From the NCBI RefSeq assembly GCF_900089075.1, contig NZ_LT593746.1:1137207-1201206 (forward strand): a DNA stretch of 64,000 nucleotides, given 5' to 3'. The notes under the pieces were generated by a model, which was given only the letters and a program-made list of their open reading frames with translations, made no database searches and was not told the origin of the DNA. Each line of letters starts with the position of its first letter. Within the stretch, counting starts at the first letter, position 1. A program made the position numbers and the translations under genes. Below, in pieces: positions 10,432 through 18,893 of the stretch. The stretch comes from Vaginella massiliensis. GTDB taxonomy: Bacteria; Bacteroidota; Bacteroidia; Flavobacteriales; Weeksellaceae.

Positions 10432-11877
10432 TTATGCCTCAACCATTTCTCCGATCAAAGTGGCAGTGGTACACGAGTGTACTTTTACGTTGACAAAATC
10501 ACCAACATTGGTTCCTGCTGTTTTCGGAAAAACGATGACTGCGTTTTGGGTGTTTCTTCCGTACCAAAAATTTTCATCTTTCTTACTGTTGCCTTCAATC
10601 AGCACTTCGTGGGTTTTACCAACGTAAGAATTCATGCGAATTTCTGAATGTTTTTGTTGTAAAGCGATGATTTCTTGTAGACGACGTTTTTTGGTTTCGG
10701 TGGGTACATCGTCTGGCATTTTTTTGTGTGCTGGTGTGCCAGGTCTGTCAGAATAGGCAAACATATAGCCAAAATCGTATTTTACATACTCCATCAACGA
10801 GAGGGTGTCTTGATGTTCTTCTTCGGTCTCGCCACAGAATCCTGCAATCATATCGTGCGACAAGGCACAATCTGGCACAATGCGACGTATTCTATCGATC
10901 AGATCAAAATATTCTTCTCGTGTGTGCTGTCTGTTCATTCGTTCGAGAACGCTTGTGGAGCCCGATTGTACTGGCAAATGGATGTATTTGCAAATGTTGG
11001 AATGTTTTGCCATCACCATCAATACATTTTCTTGCATGTCTTGAGGGTTGGAGGTCGAGAAACGGATGCGCAATTTTGGGAATTGTGTAGCGACCATGTC
11101 CAACAATTGTGCAAAATCTACAGCCGTTGCTTTCTGGATTTCGGTTGCATTTTTGAAATCTTTTTTCGGACCACCACCATACCATAAATAGGAGTCTACA
11201 TTTTGCCCCAAAAGCGTCACTTCTTTATACCCCGATTCTACCAATTCTTTCACTTCGTCCAGAATAGAATGTGGGTCTCTAGATCGCTCACGTCCACGGG
11301 TAAAAGGGACAACGCAGAAGGTGCACATGTTATCGCAACCTCGTGTAATGGTCACAAAAGCCGTTACGCCATTTCCGCCTAAACGTACGGGGGAAATTTC
11401 GGCATAGGTTTCTTCTTTAGATAACTGAACGTTGATGGCATCTCGACCATCTTCTACATCGTTGAGCAAGTTGGGTAAATCTCGATAAGCATCGGGCCCA
11501 ACTACAAGGTCGACCAAATGTTCTTCTTCTAAAAACTTATGTTTCAGTCGCTCTGCCATACAACCCAAAACACCGATTTTCAGGCTTGGGTTTCGTTTTT
11601 TGATGGCATTCAATGTTCCCAAACGTTTTCGTACCGTTTGTTCTGCTTTTTCTCTAATAGAGCAGGTGTTGAGCAAGATGAGGTCGGCTTCGTCAACTTG
11701 CGTGGTGGTTTGGTAGCCTTCTTCATTGAGGATAGAAGCTACAATCTCGCTGTCAGAGAAATTCATCTGGCAACCGTAACTCTCTAAAAATAATTTTTTA
11801 GTAGCATTCGTTGTCGGTAACGTCATCAGGGCTTCTCCTTGTCTTGCTTCGTCTATATATTTGTCTTCTTGATGCAT
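10432..11877 (-). CDS. miaB: tRNA-2-methylthio-N6-dimethylallyladenosine synthase MiaB
   Basis: The 481-residue radical-SAM methylthiotransferase adds the 2-methylthio group to i6A37 of tRNAs reading UNN codons. The N-terminal UPF0004 domain has its three cluster cysteines in SYGCQMN (Cys36), NTCSIRE (Cys72) and GCMAERL (Cys106). The radical-SAM domain has GCDNMCTFC with Cys181, Cys185 and Cys188. A TRAM domain of about 65 residues closes the protein ([11 protein letters not shown]). An N-terminal extension of about 25 residues precedes the family start. It is the first gene of the minus-strand cluster. Confidence 0.95.
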   Translation of the reverse strand: MHQEDKYIDEARQGEALMTLPTTNATKKLFLESYGCQMNFSDSEIVASILNEEGYQTTTQVDEADLILLNTCSIREKAEQTVRKRLGTLNAIKKRNPSLKIGVLGCMAERLKHKFLEEEHLVDLVVGPDAYRDLPNLLNDVEDGRDAINVQLSKEETYAEISPVRLGGNGVTAFVTITRGCDNMCTFCVVPFTRGRERSRDPHSILDEVKELVESGYKEVTLLGQNVDSYLWYGGGPKKDFKNATEIQKATAVDFAQLLDMVATQFPKLRIRFSTSNPQDMQENVLMVMAKHSNICKYIHLPVQSGSTSVLERMNRQHTREEYFDLIDRIRRIVPDCALSHDMIAGFCGETEEEHQDTLSLMEYVKYDFGYMFAYSDRPGTPAHKKMPDDVPTETKKRRLQEIIALQQKHSEIRMNSYVGKTHEVLIEGNSKKDENFWYGRNTQNAVIVFPKTAGTNVGDFVNVKVHSCTTATLIGEMVEA

Positions 11878-11899
11878 TTTTTATCTAAAATAACTGCTG

Positions 11900-11907
11900 C
11901 AAAAATA
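11900..11907 (-). promoter_or_regulatory. Probable -7 element of the miaB cluster promoter
   Basis: On the minus strand the sequence reads TATTTTTG, a match to TAnnTTTG, 22 bases before the miaB start. No TTG was seen at -33. Confidence 0.45.
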
Positions 11908-11997
11908 TGAAATCTTAATGACATATTGACAGTAAAAAAAAATTTGAGATCATCTTAACATTTATTAGTTTTGAAATGAATCAGAAAAATATTTTTA

Positions 11998-12804
11998 ATG
12001 AAAGCAGATGTTCAGAATAAATTAGCTCAACTTACGGTAGATGCAACGAAATTTAGCGTACAAAACGTCGTCAATAAATCGTGGAATATTTTCGGAAGAG
12101 TGGCTTTGTTCGCAATTCTTGCCCTTCTAATCTATTTGGTGCTTGCATTTGTGATTCAGACCTTGGTCGGTTTTCTTTTCCCAGTTGATGATACAGAACT
12201 TATCATTTTATCACAATCATCCAATCCCGATATTGATGAAATGATGGAGGCTATTCAAAATATCGCAACTTCGCCCAATTATATGATTTCGTCTTTGTTA
12301 TCGATGGTTGTGGTTGCATTGGTTAGCCCAATATTGTATGGCATTATCTATTTGGCCTATAAGGCAGATCATAACCAAACGATATCCTTTTCCGATGTGT
12401 TTTATGCGTACCAAGATGGACGATTTGGCAAATCGGTAATGTTGGCTTTAATCAGTTCGCTTATCATTAGTATTGGGATGGCGTTGTGTATTCTACCAGG
12501 TGTTATCATCGCTATAGGTCTTACCTTGGCTATTCCGTTTTTGTTATTTGCAGAGGCATCGCCAATCGAAGCAATGAAAGCAAGCTTCAGGATTGTTTTT
12601 AAAAATTTTGGTGGTTTTATCCTGATCTTTTTAGTGTTTGTCTTATTGGTACTTTTAGGAGCTTTGATGTGTGGAGTGGGTTTGCTAGCAACAATACCGC
12701 TGATATACATCATCGTCTACGTGTTGTATAAAGAAGTGATCGGTTTCGAACTCAGGCCTGATTCTGTAGATATCGGGACGATAAATCGTAATCCGTATCA
12801 ATAA
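11998..12804 (+). CDS. Polytopic membrane protein, function unknown
   Basis: The 268-residue protein has about six hydrophobic helices. One is near residue 35-60, a pair lies at 98-120, and the C-terminal half contains several (145-165, 170-190, 205-235 and about 230-250). A soluble loop at 62-95 carries acidic residues. The architecture is like the glycerophosphodiester phosphodiesterase membrane domain or DUF975-type proteins, but no signature residues allow a firm assignment. The start ATG lies in a Bacteroidota-like AT-rich leader without a clear Shine-Dalgarno. It is followed by a terminator and then topA, so it is probably monocistronic. Confidence 0.75.
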   Translation: MKADVQNKLAQLTVDATKFSVQNVVNKSWNIFGRVALFAILALLIYLVLAFVIQTLVGFLFPVDDTELIILSQSSNPDIDEMMEAIQNIATSPNYMISSLLSMVVVALVSPILYGIIYLAYKADHNQTISFSDVFYAYQDGRFGKSVMLALISSLIISIGMALCILPGVIIAIGLTLAIPFLLFAEASPIEAMKASFRIVFKNFGGFILIFLVFVLLVLLGALMCGVGLLATIPLIYIIVYVLYKEVIGFELRPDSVDIGTINRNPYQ

Positions 12805-12813
12805 AATACAATC

Positions 12814-12860
12814 AAGAATAAAGCAGTCAGGAATAAGTTTTTGGCTGCTTTATTTTTTTG
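12814..12860 (+). terminator. Terminator overlapping the topA promoter
   Basis: AATAAAGCAGTC and GGCTGCTTTATT pair around a loop and are followed by TTTTTTT. The 3-prime arm contains the TTG used as the -33 box of topA. Confidence 0.65.
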
Positions 12861-12872
12861 TCTTTATTTTTG
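12841..12872 (+). promoter_or_regulatory. topA promoter (-33/-7)
   Basis: TTG at 12841-12843 and TATTTTTG at 12865-12872 are separated by 21 bases, within the Bacteroidota range. The box lies 22 bases before the topA start. Confidence 0.65.
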
Positions 12873-12894
12873 CACAAATTATTAACTAAAAGCG

Positions 12895-15417
12895 ATGTCA
12901 AAAAATCTCGTTATAGTGGAGTCTCCTGCAAAGGCCAAAACGATTCAAGGATTTCTAGGAAATGATTTTATTGTAGAATCCAGTTTTGGTCATGTGGTAG
13001 ATTTGCCCAAAAAAGGGATGGGAATAGAAATAGAGAATAAGTATCAACCTGTCTACGAGGTTACACCCGATAAAAAAGAGGTGGTAAAAAAACTCAAAAA
13101 TTTATCCAAAAAAGCAGATACCGTTTGGTTGGCATCCGATGAGGATCGCGAAGGAGAGGCGATTGCGTGGCATTTGTATAATGTGTTGGATCTCAAAGAG
13201 AAAGATACGAAACGAATTGTCTTTAACGAAATTACCAAAAAAGCAATTCAGCACGCCATAGAAAATCCAAGAACAATCGACGAAAATTTGGTAGATGCAC
13301 AACAAGCAAGGCGTGTGCTCGATCGATTGGTCGGTTTCGAGATGTCACCAGTGCTTTGGCGCAAGATAAAACCTGGTTTGTCTGCTGGTCGAGTGCAGTC
13401 GGTTTCGGTACGATTGATTGTAGAGCGCGAAAAAGAAATTCAGCAATTCGAGGCCGTTTCATCTTATAAATTTACGGCTCAATTTATCACGCCTGAAGGC
13501 AAAGTCATAAAAGCAAACCTTACAAAAGAGTTCGAAAATCTAGATGAAGCACAACGTTATTTAGAAAGTTGTTTAGGAGCCGATTTCAAGGTGAAAAATT
13601 TGCAAAAGAAACCTGCCAAACGCACTCCTTCTGCGCCATTTACAACTTCTACATTGCAACAAGAAGCGTCGAGAAAATTAGGGTTTTCGGTATCGCGCAC
13701 CATGCGTGTGGCTCAACAATTGTACGAATCTGGGCATATCACTTATATGCGAACCGATAGCGTCAACCTTTCAGACGATGCCATTGCTGCAGCTTCTGCG
13801 ACAATTCAAAATGTATTCGGAAAAAAATACCTTCAAACCAGAAAATATACCAACAAAAATTCTGCTGCCCAAGAGGCGCACGAAGCCATTCGTCCGACCC
13901 ATTTCGAAAATCAAACCATTGGAGGAGACGTGTCGATGCAAAAGTTATACGACCTTATTTGGAAACGCACTGTAGCATCGCAAATGGCAAATGCCGAGCT
14001 AGAGCGCACTATTATCGATATCGAAACCGATAAAAACAATTTTCTTTACCAAGCCAAAGGAGAAGTTATCGTTTTTGATGGTTTTCTAAAAGTTTACCAA
14101 GAAAGTGTCGACGACGATGATGCAGACAACGATTCGGTTTTGTTACCTTCGGTAACTGTAGGGGAGCATTTGGGCGTGAAAACCATCGAAGGTCAAGAGC
14201 GTTTTACCAAGCCTGCTGCTCGTTATACCGAAGCCTCGTTGGTCAAGAAACTAGAAGAATTGGGCATTGGTCGACCATCGACTTATGCGCCTACAATTTC
14301 TACAATTCTCAATCGTGGTTATGTTGAAGTTGGTGAATTGGAGGGTAAAGCTCGAGATTATAAAGTGTTGACCTTACAAAACGATCGCGTGAACATCGAA
14401 ACAAAATCAGAAACTTACGGAGCAGATCGTCGAAAATTGATGCCAACCGATATCGGGATTGTGGTGAATGACTTTTTGGTCGATTATTTCGAAAATGTAT
14501 TGGATTATGATTTTACAGCGCATGTAGAAGAAAGCTTCGATAAAATTGCCGAAGGCAAAGAAGATTGGACCAAAATGATCGATCGTTTCTATAAACAATT
14601 TCATTCGACAGTAGAAGATGTGCAAGAAAATGCCGAGCGCGCCACAGGCGAAAGAGAATTAGGGATCGATCCGGCTAGTGGCAAAAAAGTCTATGCACGT
14701 ATAGGAAGATTCGGTCCGATGATTCAGATTGGTGATGCAGAAGACGAAGAAAAACCTCGTTTTGCCAGTTTACAAAAACATCAATCCATCCATCAAGTTA
14801 CCTTGGAAGAGGCCTTGAAGCTGTTCGAATTGCCTCGACATTTGGGCGAATACAAAGGCTATGAAATCGAAGTGAATATTGGACGTTTTGGACCTTATGT
14901 AAAATTTGATGACAAATTCGTATCCATTCCGAAAGAAGAGGATCCGATGGGTATAACCTTCGCTCGCGCTGTAGAATTGGTAGAAGAAAAACTGAAGGCC
15001 GACGCACCAATTGCACAATACGAAGGACACGATGTGACCAAAGGAAGTGGGCGTTTTGGACCTTTTATCAAATGGCAAGAATGGTTCATCAACGTGCCTA
15101 AGAAATACGATTTCGATCATCTTTCGGCAGCCGATATTGCTGAGTTGATAGAGGCGAAAAAGCAAAAAGAAAGCGAAAGGGTAGTGCGCGAATGGGCAGA
15201 AGAAGGAATACGCATAGAAAAAGCCCGTTGGGGAAGGTTTAATCTGATAAAAGGTAAAACCAAAATAGAATTGTCTAAAGAGACACCCGTAGCCGATTTG
15301 AAGCTGGAAGAAGTTCAGAAATTGATTGAAGAAAACACCAAGAAAACAACGAAAAAAACAGCTACAAAAAAGGCTACAACAAAGACAACGACAACCAAAA
15401 AAACGAATAATAAATAA
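12895..15417 (+). CDS. topA: DNA topoisomerase I (type IA)
   Basis: The 840-residue enzyme relaxes negative supercoils. The TOPRIM domain is at the N-terminus (IVESPAKAKTI, then ASDEDREGEAIAWH with the acidic triad). The active-site Tyr is near residue 284 in GHITYMRTDS. In place of zinc fingers the C-terminus has four topoisomerase C-terminal repeats, visible as GRFGPMIQIG, GRFGPYVKFD, GRFGPFIKW and ARWGRFNLIKG, the usual Bacteroidota design. The last 30 residues are a low-complexity Lys/Thr tail that probably binds DNA. Its final A is shared with the start ATG of the next gene, so the arginase-fold gene and topA are translationally coupled. Confidence 0.96.
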   Translation: MSKNLVIVESPAKAKTIQGFLGNDFIVESSFGHVVDLPKKGMGIEIENKYQPVYEVTPDKKEVVKKLKNLSKKADTVWLASDEDREGEAIAWHLYNVLDLKEKDTKRIVFNEITKKAIQHAIENPRTIDENLVDAQQARRVLDRLVGFEMSPVLWRKIKPGLSAGRVQSVSVRLIVEREKEIQQFEAVSSYKFTAQFITPEGKVIKANLTKEFENLDEAQRYLESCLGADFKVKNLQKKPAKRTPSAPFTTSTLQQEASRKLGFSVSRTMRVAQQLYESGHITYMRTDSVNLSDDAIAAASATIQNVFGKKYLQTRKYTNKNSAAQEAHEAIRPTHFENQTIGGDVSMQKLYDLIWKRTVASQMANAELERTIIDIETDKNNFLYQAKGEVIVFDGFLKVYQESVDDDDADNDSVLLPSVTVGEHLGVKTIEGQERFTKPAARYTEASLVKKLEELGIGRPSTYAPTISTILNRGYVEVGELEGKARDYKVLTLQNDRVNIETKSETYGADRRKLMPTDIGIVVNDFLVDYFENVLDYDFTAHVEESFDKIAEGKEDWTKMIDRFYKQFHSTVEDVQENAERATGERELGIDPASGKKVYARIGRFGPMIQIGDAEDEEKPRFASLQKHQSIHQVTLEEALKLFELPRHLGEYKGYEIEVNIGRFGPYVKFDDKFVSIPKEEDPMGITFARAVELVEEKLKADAPIAQYEGHDVTKGSGRFGPFIKWQEWFINVPKKYDFDHLSAADIAELIEAKKQKESERVVREWAEEGIRIEKARWGRFNLIKGKTKIELSKETPVADLKLEEVQKLIEENTKKTTKKTATKKATTKTTTTKKTNNK

Positions 15418-16550
15418 TGTTCGAAGAGTTTTTGAATCCGGTGAGTGAGGAGTTGCAAAGTTTTGCCTTTTCACAAGATCAATTCAGTGTTGGGCATCAT
15501 GTCTCGTTTTATTTTGACGAAGAAAACCAAACGTCACCCCTGAAAATTGCCATTCTCGGACTGAAAGAAAAATCGGAAGATTACGATGTCGATTTCAATC
15601 TGATTCGTAAAGAATTGTACCAACTCAAGGTAGGCGATTGGACTTCAAAAATTATCGATTTTGGCGATATCGAAGCTGGAGCAACATTCGAAGACAGTTG
15701 TTTTGCATTTCAAAAGGTTCATCAAGCCCTGCTCAAGAGAGGGTTCAAAGTGATTGTTTTGGGGCATTTACCAGAATTTACTTATTTTCAGTATCGCTCA
15801 TTCGATTCGGTGAAAACGAATGTGAATTTGAGTTGTTTCGATTTCAAATTCAGATTTGGTGATGAAAGTGAATTGTTGAATGCCAACAATTTTTTGAGTA
15901 AAATCATCAGTCAACCACCGCATAACCTATTCGAATATACGCATTTTGGGCATCAGGCGTATTATGTTGCGCAAGCAGAATTGGATTTGATCGAACATCT
16001 GAATTTCGATGTGATTCGGTTGGGCGAATTGATGAAATCGATAAAAAAAGTAGAACCGTTTACACGAGAAACCGATTTGGTCGCCCTCGACTTGGCTTGT
16101 ATCCAAGCAAGCGATTTTTCTTCTACGCCAACTCCGTTACCAAACGGATTCAATGCTCGAGAAATTTGCGCCATTACCCGTTATATCGGAACAAGTCATA
16201 CCGTGCAATCCATCTATTTATACCATTATATCGAACGTTACAAAATGGCAGATCATCTTTTGCTAACCCAAATGATCTGGTATTTCATCGACGGGCAAAA
16301 CCACAAACCGCTCTTGGTCGATTTTGAAGATGAATTGCATTTCGAGAAAATTCACGTGCCAACCGTAGAGCAAGATTTGGTTTTTTATCATAACCTGTAT
16401 TCTGACCAATGGTGGATCGAAATTAAAAACTTGAACGATCATTCGCCAGAAGGCGTGCACATCGTACCTTGTCACAAAAAAGATTATTCACAAGCCATTC
16501 GTGGCGAGGTTCCGAATAGATTTTGGAAATCTTTTAAAAAATTTTATTAA
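15417..16550 (+). CDS. Ureohydrolase (arginase/formimidoylglutamase)-fold protein, probably inactive
   Basis: The 377-residue protein aligns by motif order with the arginase superfamily. The GGxHE-type segment is LGHLPEFTY (115-123), the DAHxD segment is FDFKFRF (141-147), and the SxDxDxxDP segment is LVALDLACIQASDF (221-234). Of the six metal ligands in active arginases only two Asp remain (about D142 and D225). The two His are replaced by Pro and Lys, and two Asp by Arg and Ala. It therefore cannot hold the usual two-manganese centre. Homologues annotated as formimidoylglutamase sit between topA and gldK in many Flavobacteriia. That position suggests a structural or regulatory role, perhaps with gliding/T9SS; this is inference. 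Confidence 0.75.
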   Translation: MFEEFLNPVSEELQSFAFSQDQFSVGHHVSFYFDEENQTSPLKIAILGLKEKSEDYDVDFNLIRKELYQLKVGDWTSKIIDFGDIEAGATFEDSCFAFQKVHQALLKRGFKVIVLGHLPEFTYFQYRSFDSVKTNVNLSCFDFKFRFGDESELLNANNFLSKIISQPPHNLFEYTHFGHQAYYVAQAELDLIEHLNFDVIRLGELMKSIKKVEPFTRETDLVALDLACIQASDFSSTPTPLPNGFNAREICAITRYIGTSHTVQSIYLYHYIERYKMADHLLLTQMIWYFIDGQNHKPLLVDFEDELHFEKIHVPTVEQDLVFYHNLYSDQWWIEIKNLNDHSPEGVHIVPCHKKDYSQAIRGEVPNRFWKSFKKFY

Positions 16551-16604
16551 AATATAATAATAGCATAATCTATTCGTTAGTACTATTGCAATAAATATTT
16601 TTTT

Positions 16605-16634
16605 TTGTAAATATTAAATAATTAAATAGTTTTA
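16605..16634 (+). promoter_or_regulatory. Probable promoter of the gldKLMN operon
   Basis: TTG at 16605-16607 and TAGTTTTA at 16627-16634 are 19 bases apart. The -7 box differs from TAnnTTTG in its last base. It lies 26 bases before gldK. Confidence 0.45.
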
Positions 16635-16660
16635 CACTTGTTAAAAAAAACAGAAGTATA

Positions 16661-18121
16661 ATGAGAATATTTTTGGTTACAACCATATTGTTATCGCTTA
16701 CAGCAACGACTTTCACTTCGTGTGGATGGTTGAAAAACAAAGGAGGAAGAAGCGGTAATAATGATGGTCAAATCGTTTCGAAACCATCTTCAGCTTGGAA
16801 TCCTGAACGTCCAAAAGGTATGGTTCCGATTCCGGGAGGATCATTTGTTTTAGGACAAACTGATTATGATTTTACATTTGAAAATGATGCTCCAGTGCGA
16901 ACAGTTTCTGTAACCGGTTTCTTTATGGATGATACCGAAATTACCAATTCAGAATACCAAATATTTGTCAATTACGTAAAAGATTCCATTGCGCGTACTC
17001 GTTTGGCAGAAAGAGCAGAACAACTAGGGTACAATTCAGCAAATCCAGGTGCAGGAAATTCGGGAATTGCAGCCTATAGTTTTGTATCGGGGTCTCGTGA
17101 TGGGCAAGGAACACCGTATGATGAATTTTTACAAATGAACTCTACTGGTCGTTCAGGAAGCGCAACTTCGAACGCAGATGCTAGACGATTGAACTATGAT
17201 GTTCCGTTGATATGGGAAAAATATCAGTATCCAGATGTTGATTATGCTGAGGTGATGGAAGGATTGTATTATCCGCCAGAAGAACGATTCAATGGAGAAC
17301 GCCTTATCGATACGCGTAAACTTAACTTTAGTTATGTTTGGGTAGATCAAGAAGCAGCAGCTAAGAAACAAGGTGCTTATCGTATAGACTTCCGTAGAGA
17401 AGAGGTGGTAAATGTTTACCCAGATACCACTGTTTGGGTGCGTGACTTCAACTATTCTTACAACGATCCAATGCATCAAAACTATTTTTGGCACGAGGCT
17501 TATGCAGCCTATCCGGTAGTAGGTGTAAATTGGAATCAGGCCATGGCGTTTTGTGCCTATCGTACGAAACGACATAATGATTTCTTGAGTAGAAAATCGC
17601 GTAGAGGAAAATCGAAAAAAGTAATCGATTATCGTTTACCAACAGAGATCGAATGGGAATATGCGGCAAGAGGTGGTTTGCAAGATGCACCTTACCCATG
17701 GGGAGGACCTTATCTTACCGATGATAGAGGATGCTATTTAGCAAACTTTAAACCTAAGCGTGGTGATTATATGGAAATTCTAGAAGGTAACAAAACAGGT
17801 TATATGTACACGGCACCGATCAAAACCTTCAAACCCAACGGTTACGGATTGTACGATATGGCAGGTAACGTAGCAGAATGGACTTTGTCACCATACAATC
17901 GTGCATTCTATCAGATGTCCTCTACATTAAACCCGAGTATCGGACGTAATGGAGATGATAGAATCGCAGTACGCGGAGGTTCTTGGAAAGATATCGGATA
18001 CTTACTGATGGTTTCGTCTCGTGATTGGGAACATAAAGATTCAGCTCGTTCTTATATCGGATTCAGAACAATTCAACCATTCCCAGAAGGAGCAAAAATT
18101 AATTTCAAAAAACGAAAATAA
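16661..18121 (+). CDS. gldK: T9SS ring lipoprotein GldK (PorK)
   Basis: This 486-residue outer-membrane lipoprotein forms, with GldN, the large periplasmic ring of the type IX secretion system. The signal ends in lipobox TSC at about residue 21. The body is a formylglycine-generating-enzyme/sulfatase-modifying fold: GMVPIPGGSFVLGQTD, then DDTEITNSEYQIF, RLPTEIEWEYAARGG, GLYDMAGNVAEWT and AVRGGSWKD. Such domains are catalytically inactive in GldK and serve as scaffold. It is first in the gldK-gldL-gldM-gldN operon, with 45 bases to gldL. Confidence 0.95.
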   Translation: MRIFLVTTILLSLTATTFTSCGWLKNKGGRSGNNDGQIVSKPSSAWNPERPKGMVPIPGGSFVLGQTDYDFTFENDAPVRTVSVTGFFMDDTEITNSEYQIFVNYVKDSIARTRLAERAEQLGYNSANPGAGNSGIAAYSFVSGSRDGQGTPYDEFLQMNSTGRSGSATSNADARRLNYDVPLIWEKYQYPDVDYAEVMEGLYYPPEERFNGERLIDTRKLNFSYVWVDQEAAAKKQGAYRIDFRREEVVNVYPDTTVWVRDFNYSYNDPMHQNYFWHEAYAAYPVVGVNWNQAMAFCAYRTKRHNDFLSRKSRRGKSKKVIDYRLPTEIEWEYAARGGLQDAPYPWGGPYLTDDRGCYLANFKPKRGDYMEILEGNKTGYMYTAPIKTFKPNGYGLYDMAGNVAEWTLSPYNRAFYQMSSTLNPSIGRNGDDRIAVRGGSWKDIGYLLMVSSRDWEHKDSARSYIGFRTIQPFPEGAKINFKKRK

Positions 18122-18166
18122 CGAACTTAGGTCTAAAAAATTAAACAATTAATACACTAAACAATT

Positions 18167-18844
18167 ATGGCAGTACAAGCGTCAAAACAAGAAAAACTAA
18201 CCAATTTTCTATATAACTTTTTCGCCGCAATAGTAATCATTGGGGCACTATGTAAAATTACGCACACCAATCCGCTTGGGATTAGTGCAAACTTAATTTT
18301 AACCGTAGGTCTTGTAGCAGAGGCTTTTGTCTTCATGTACTCTGCATTTTTTGACAAGCCAAAAGGTGAATACGAGTGGGAGATCGTATATCCAGAATTG
18401 CTATCTGGTGAAGTGGTACAACGCAAAACCGCTACAGTAGCTGCAGCAGGTAATAATTTAACAGCCGAATTAGACAAAGTTTTAGCCGATGCTAAATTAG
18501 ACAAAGAAGTATTCGAACGTCTACGCAACTCGCTAGACAAGTTTGGATTAGCCGTAAACGAACTCAATACCACCACAACAGCAGTCGCTTCTACACAACA
18601 ATACAGCACAGAAATTGCAAAAGCGTCTGCAAACATCAGTGCGTTGAATGCAATTTATGAACAACAAATTGAAAACAGTAAAAAACAAGTAGATATTAAT
18701 CGCCAATTCATCGAAGAGATGCAAAAATCATCAGGTAGCTCGGAACAATTCTTGAAAGAAATGCAAGAGCTTTCTGCTAACATCAACGCGTTGAATAAAG
18801 TGTATGGTGGAATGCTGAATGCAATGCGTTTACCAAACCAATAA
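18167..18844 (+). CDS. gldL: T9SS motor protein GldL (PorL)
   Basis: The 225-residue inner-membrane protein has two membrane helices at about residues 13-32 and 40-60, joined by a very short loop. A long cytoplasmic coiled-coil-like tail follows (TAELDKVLADAKLDKEVF onward), with repeated SANI(S/N)ALN segments. GldL and GldM form the proton-driven rotary motor of T9SS and gliding. A Glu sits in the second helix (LVAEAFVFMYS), the position thought to take part in proton passage. It lies 45 bases after gldK and 49 before gldM. Confidence 0.95.
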   Translation: MAVQASKQEKLTNFLYNFFAAIVIIGALCKITHTNPLGISANLILTVGLVAEAFVFMYSAFFDKPKGEYEWEIVYPELLSGEVVQRKTATVAAAGNNLTAELDKVLADAKLDKEVFERLRNSLDKFGLAVNELNTTTTAVASTQQYSTEIAKASANISALNAIYEQQIENSKKQVDINRQFIEEMQKSSGSSEQFLKEMQELSANINALNKVYGGMLNAMRLPNQ

Positions 18845-18893
18845 ATACCAAACACTAAGTGATAAAAAGTATTAATTCTACTAATCAATAAAA

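Noticed and set aside
7306..11990. Sigma-54 (-24/-12) promoters for the cluster with the AAA+ activator
   Set aside because: No GG-N10-GC pair with the TGGC/TTGC context was found at a sensible place; the only box before miaB is TATTTTTG.
14770..15474. A 234-codon frame antisense to the end of topA
   Set aside because: It is Phe/Cys-rich, as expected from the complement of Lys/Glu-rich topA, and overlaps an unquestioned gene along its full length.
15417..16550. Calling this gene an active formimidoylglutamase (hutG)
   Set aside because: Four of six metal ligands are replaced and no hutH, hutU or hutI gene is near.
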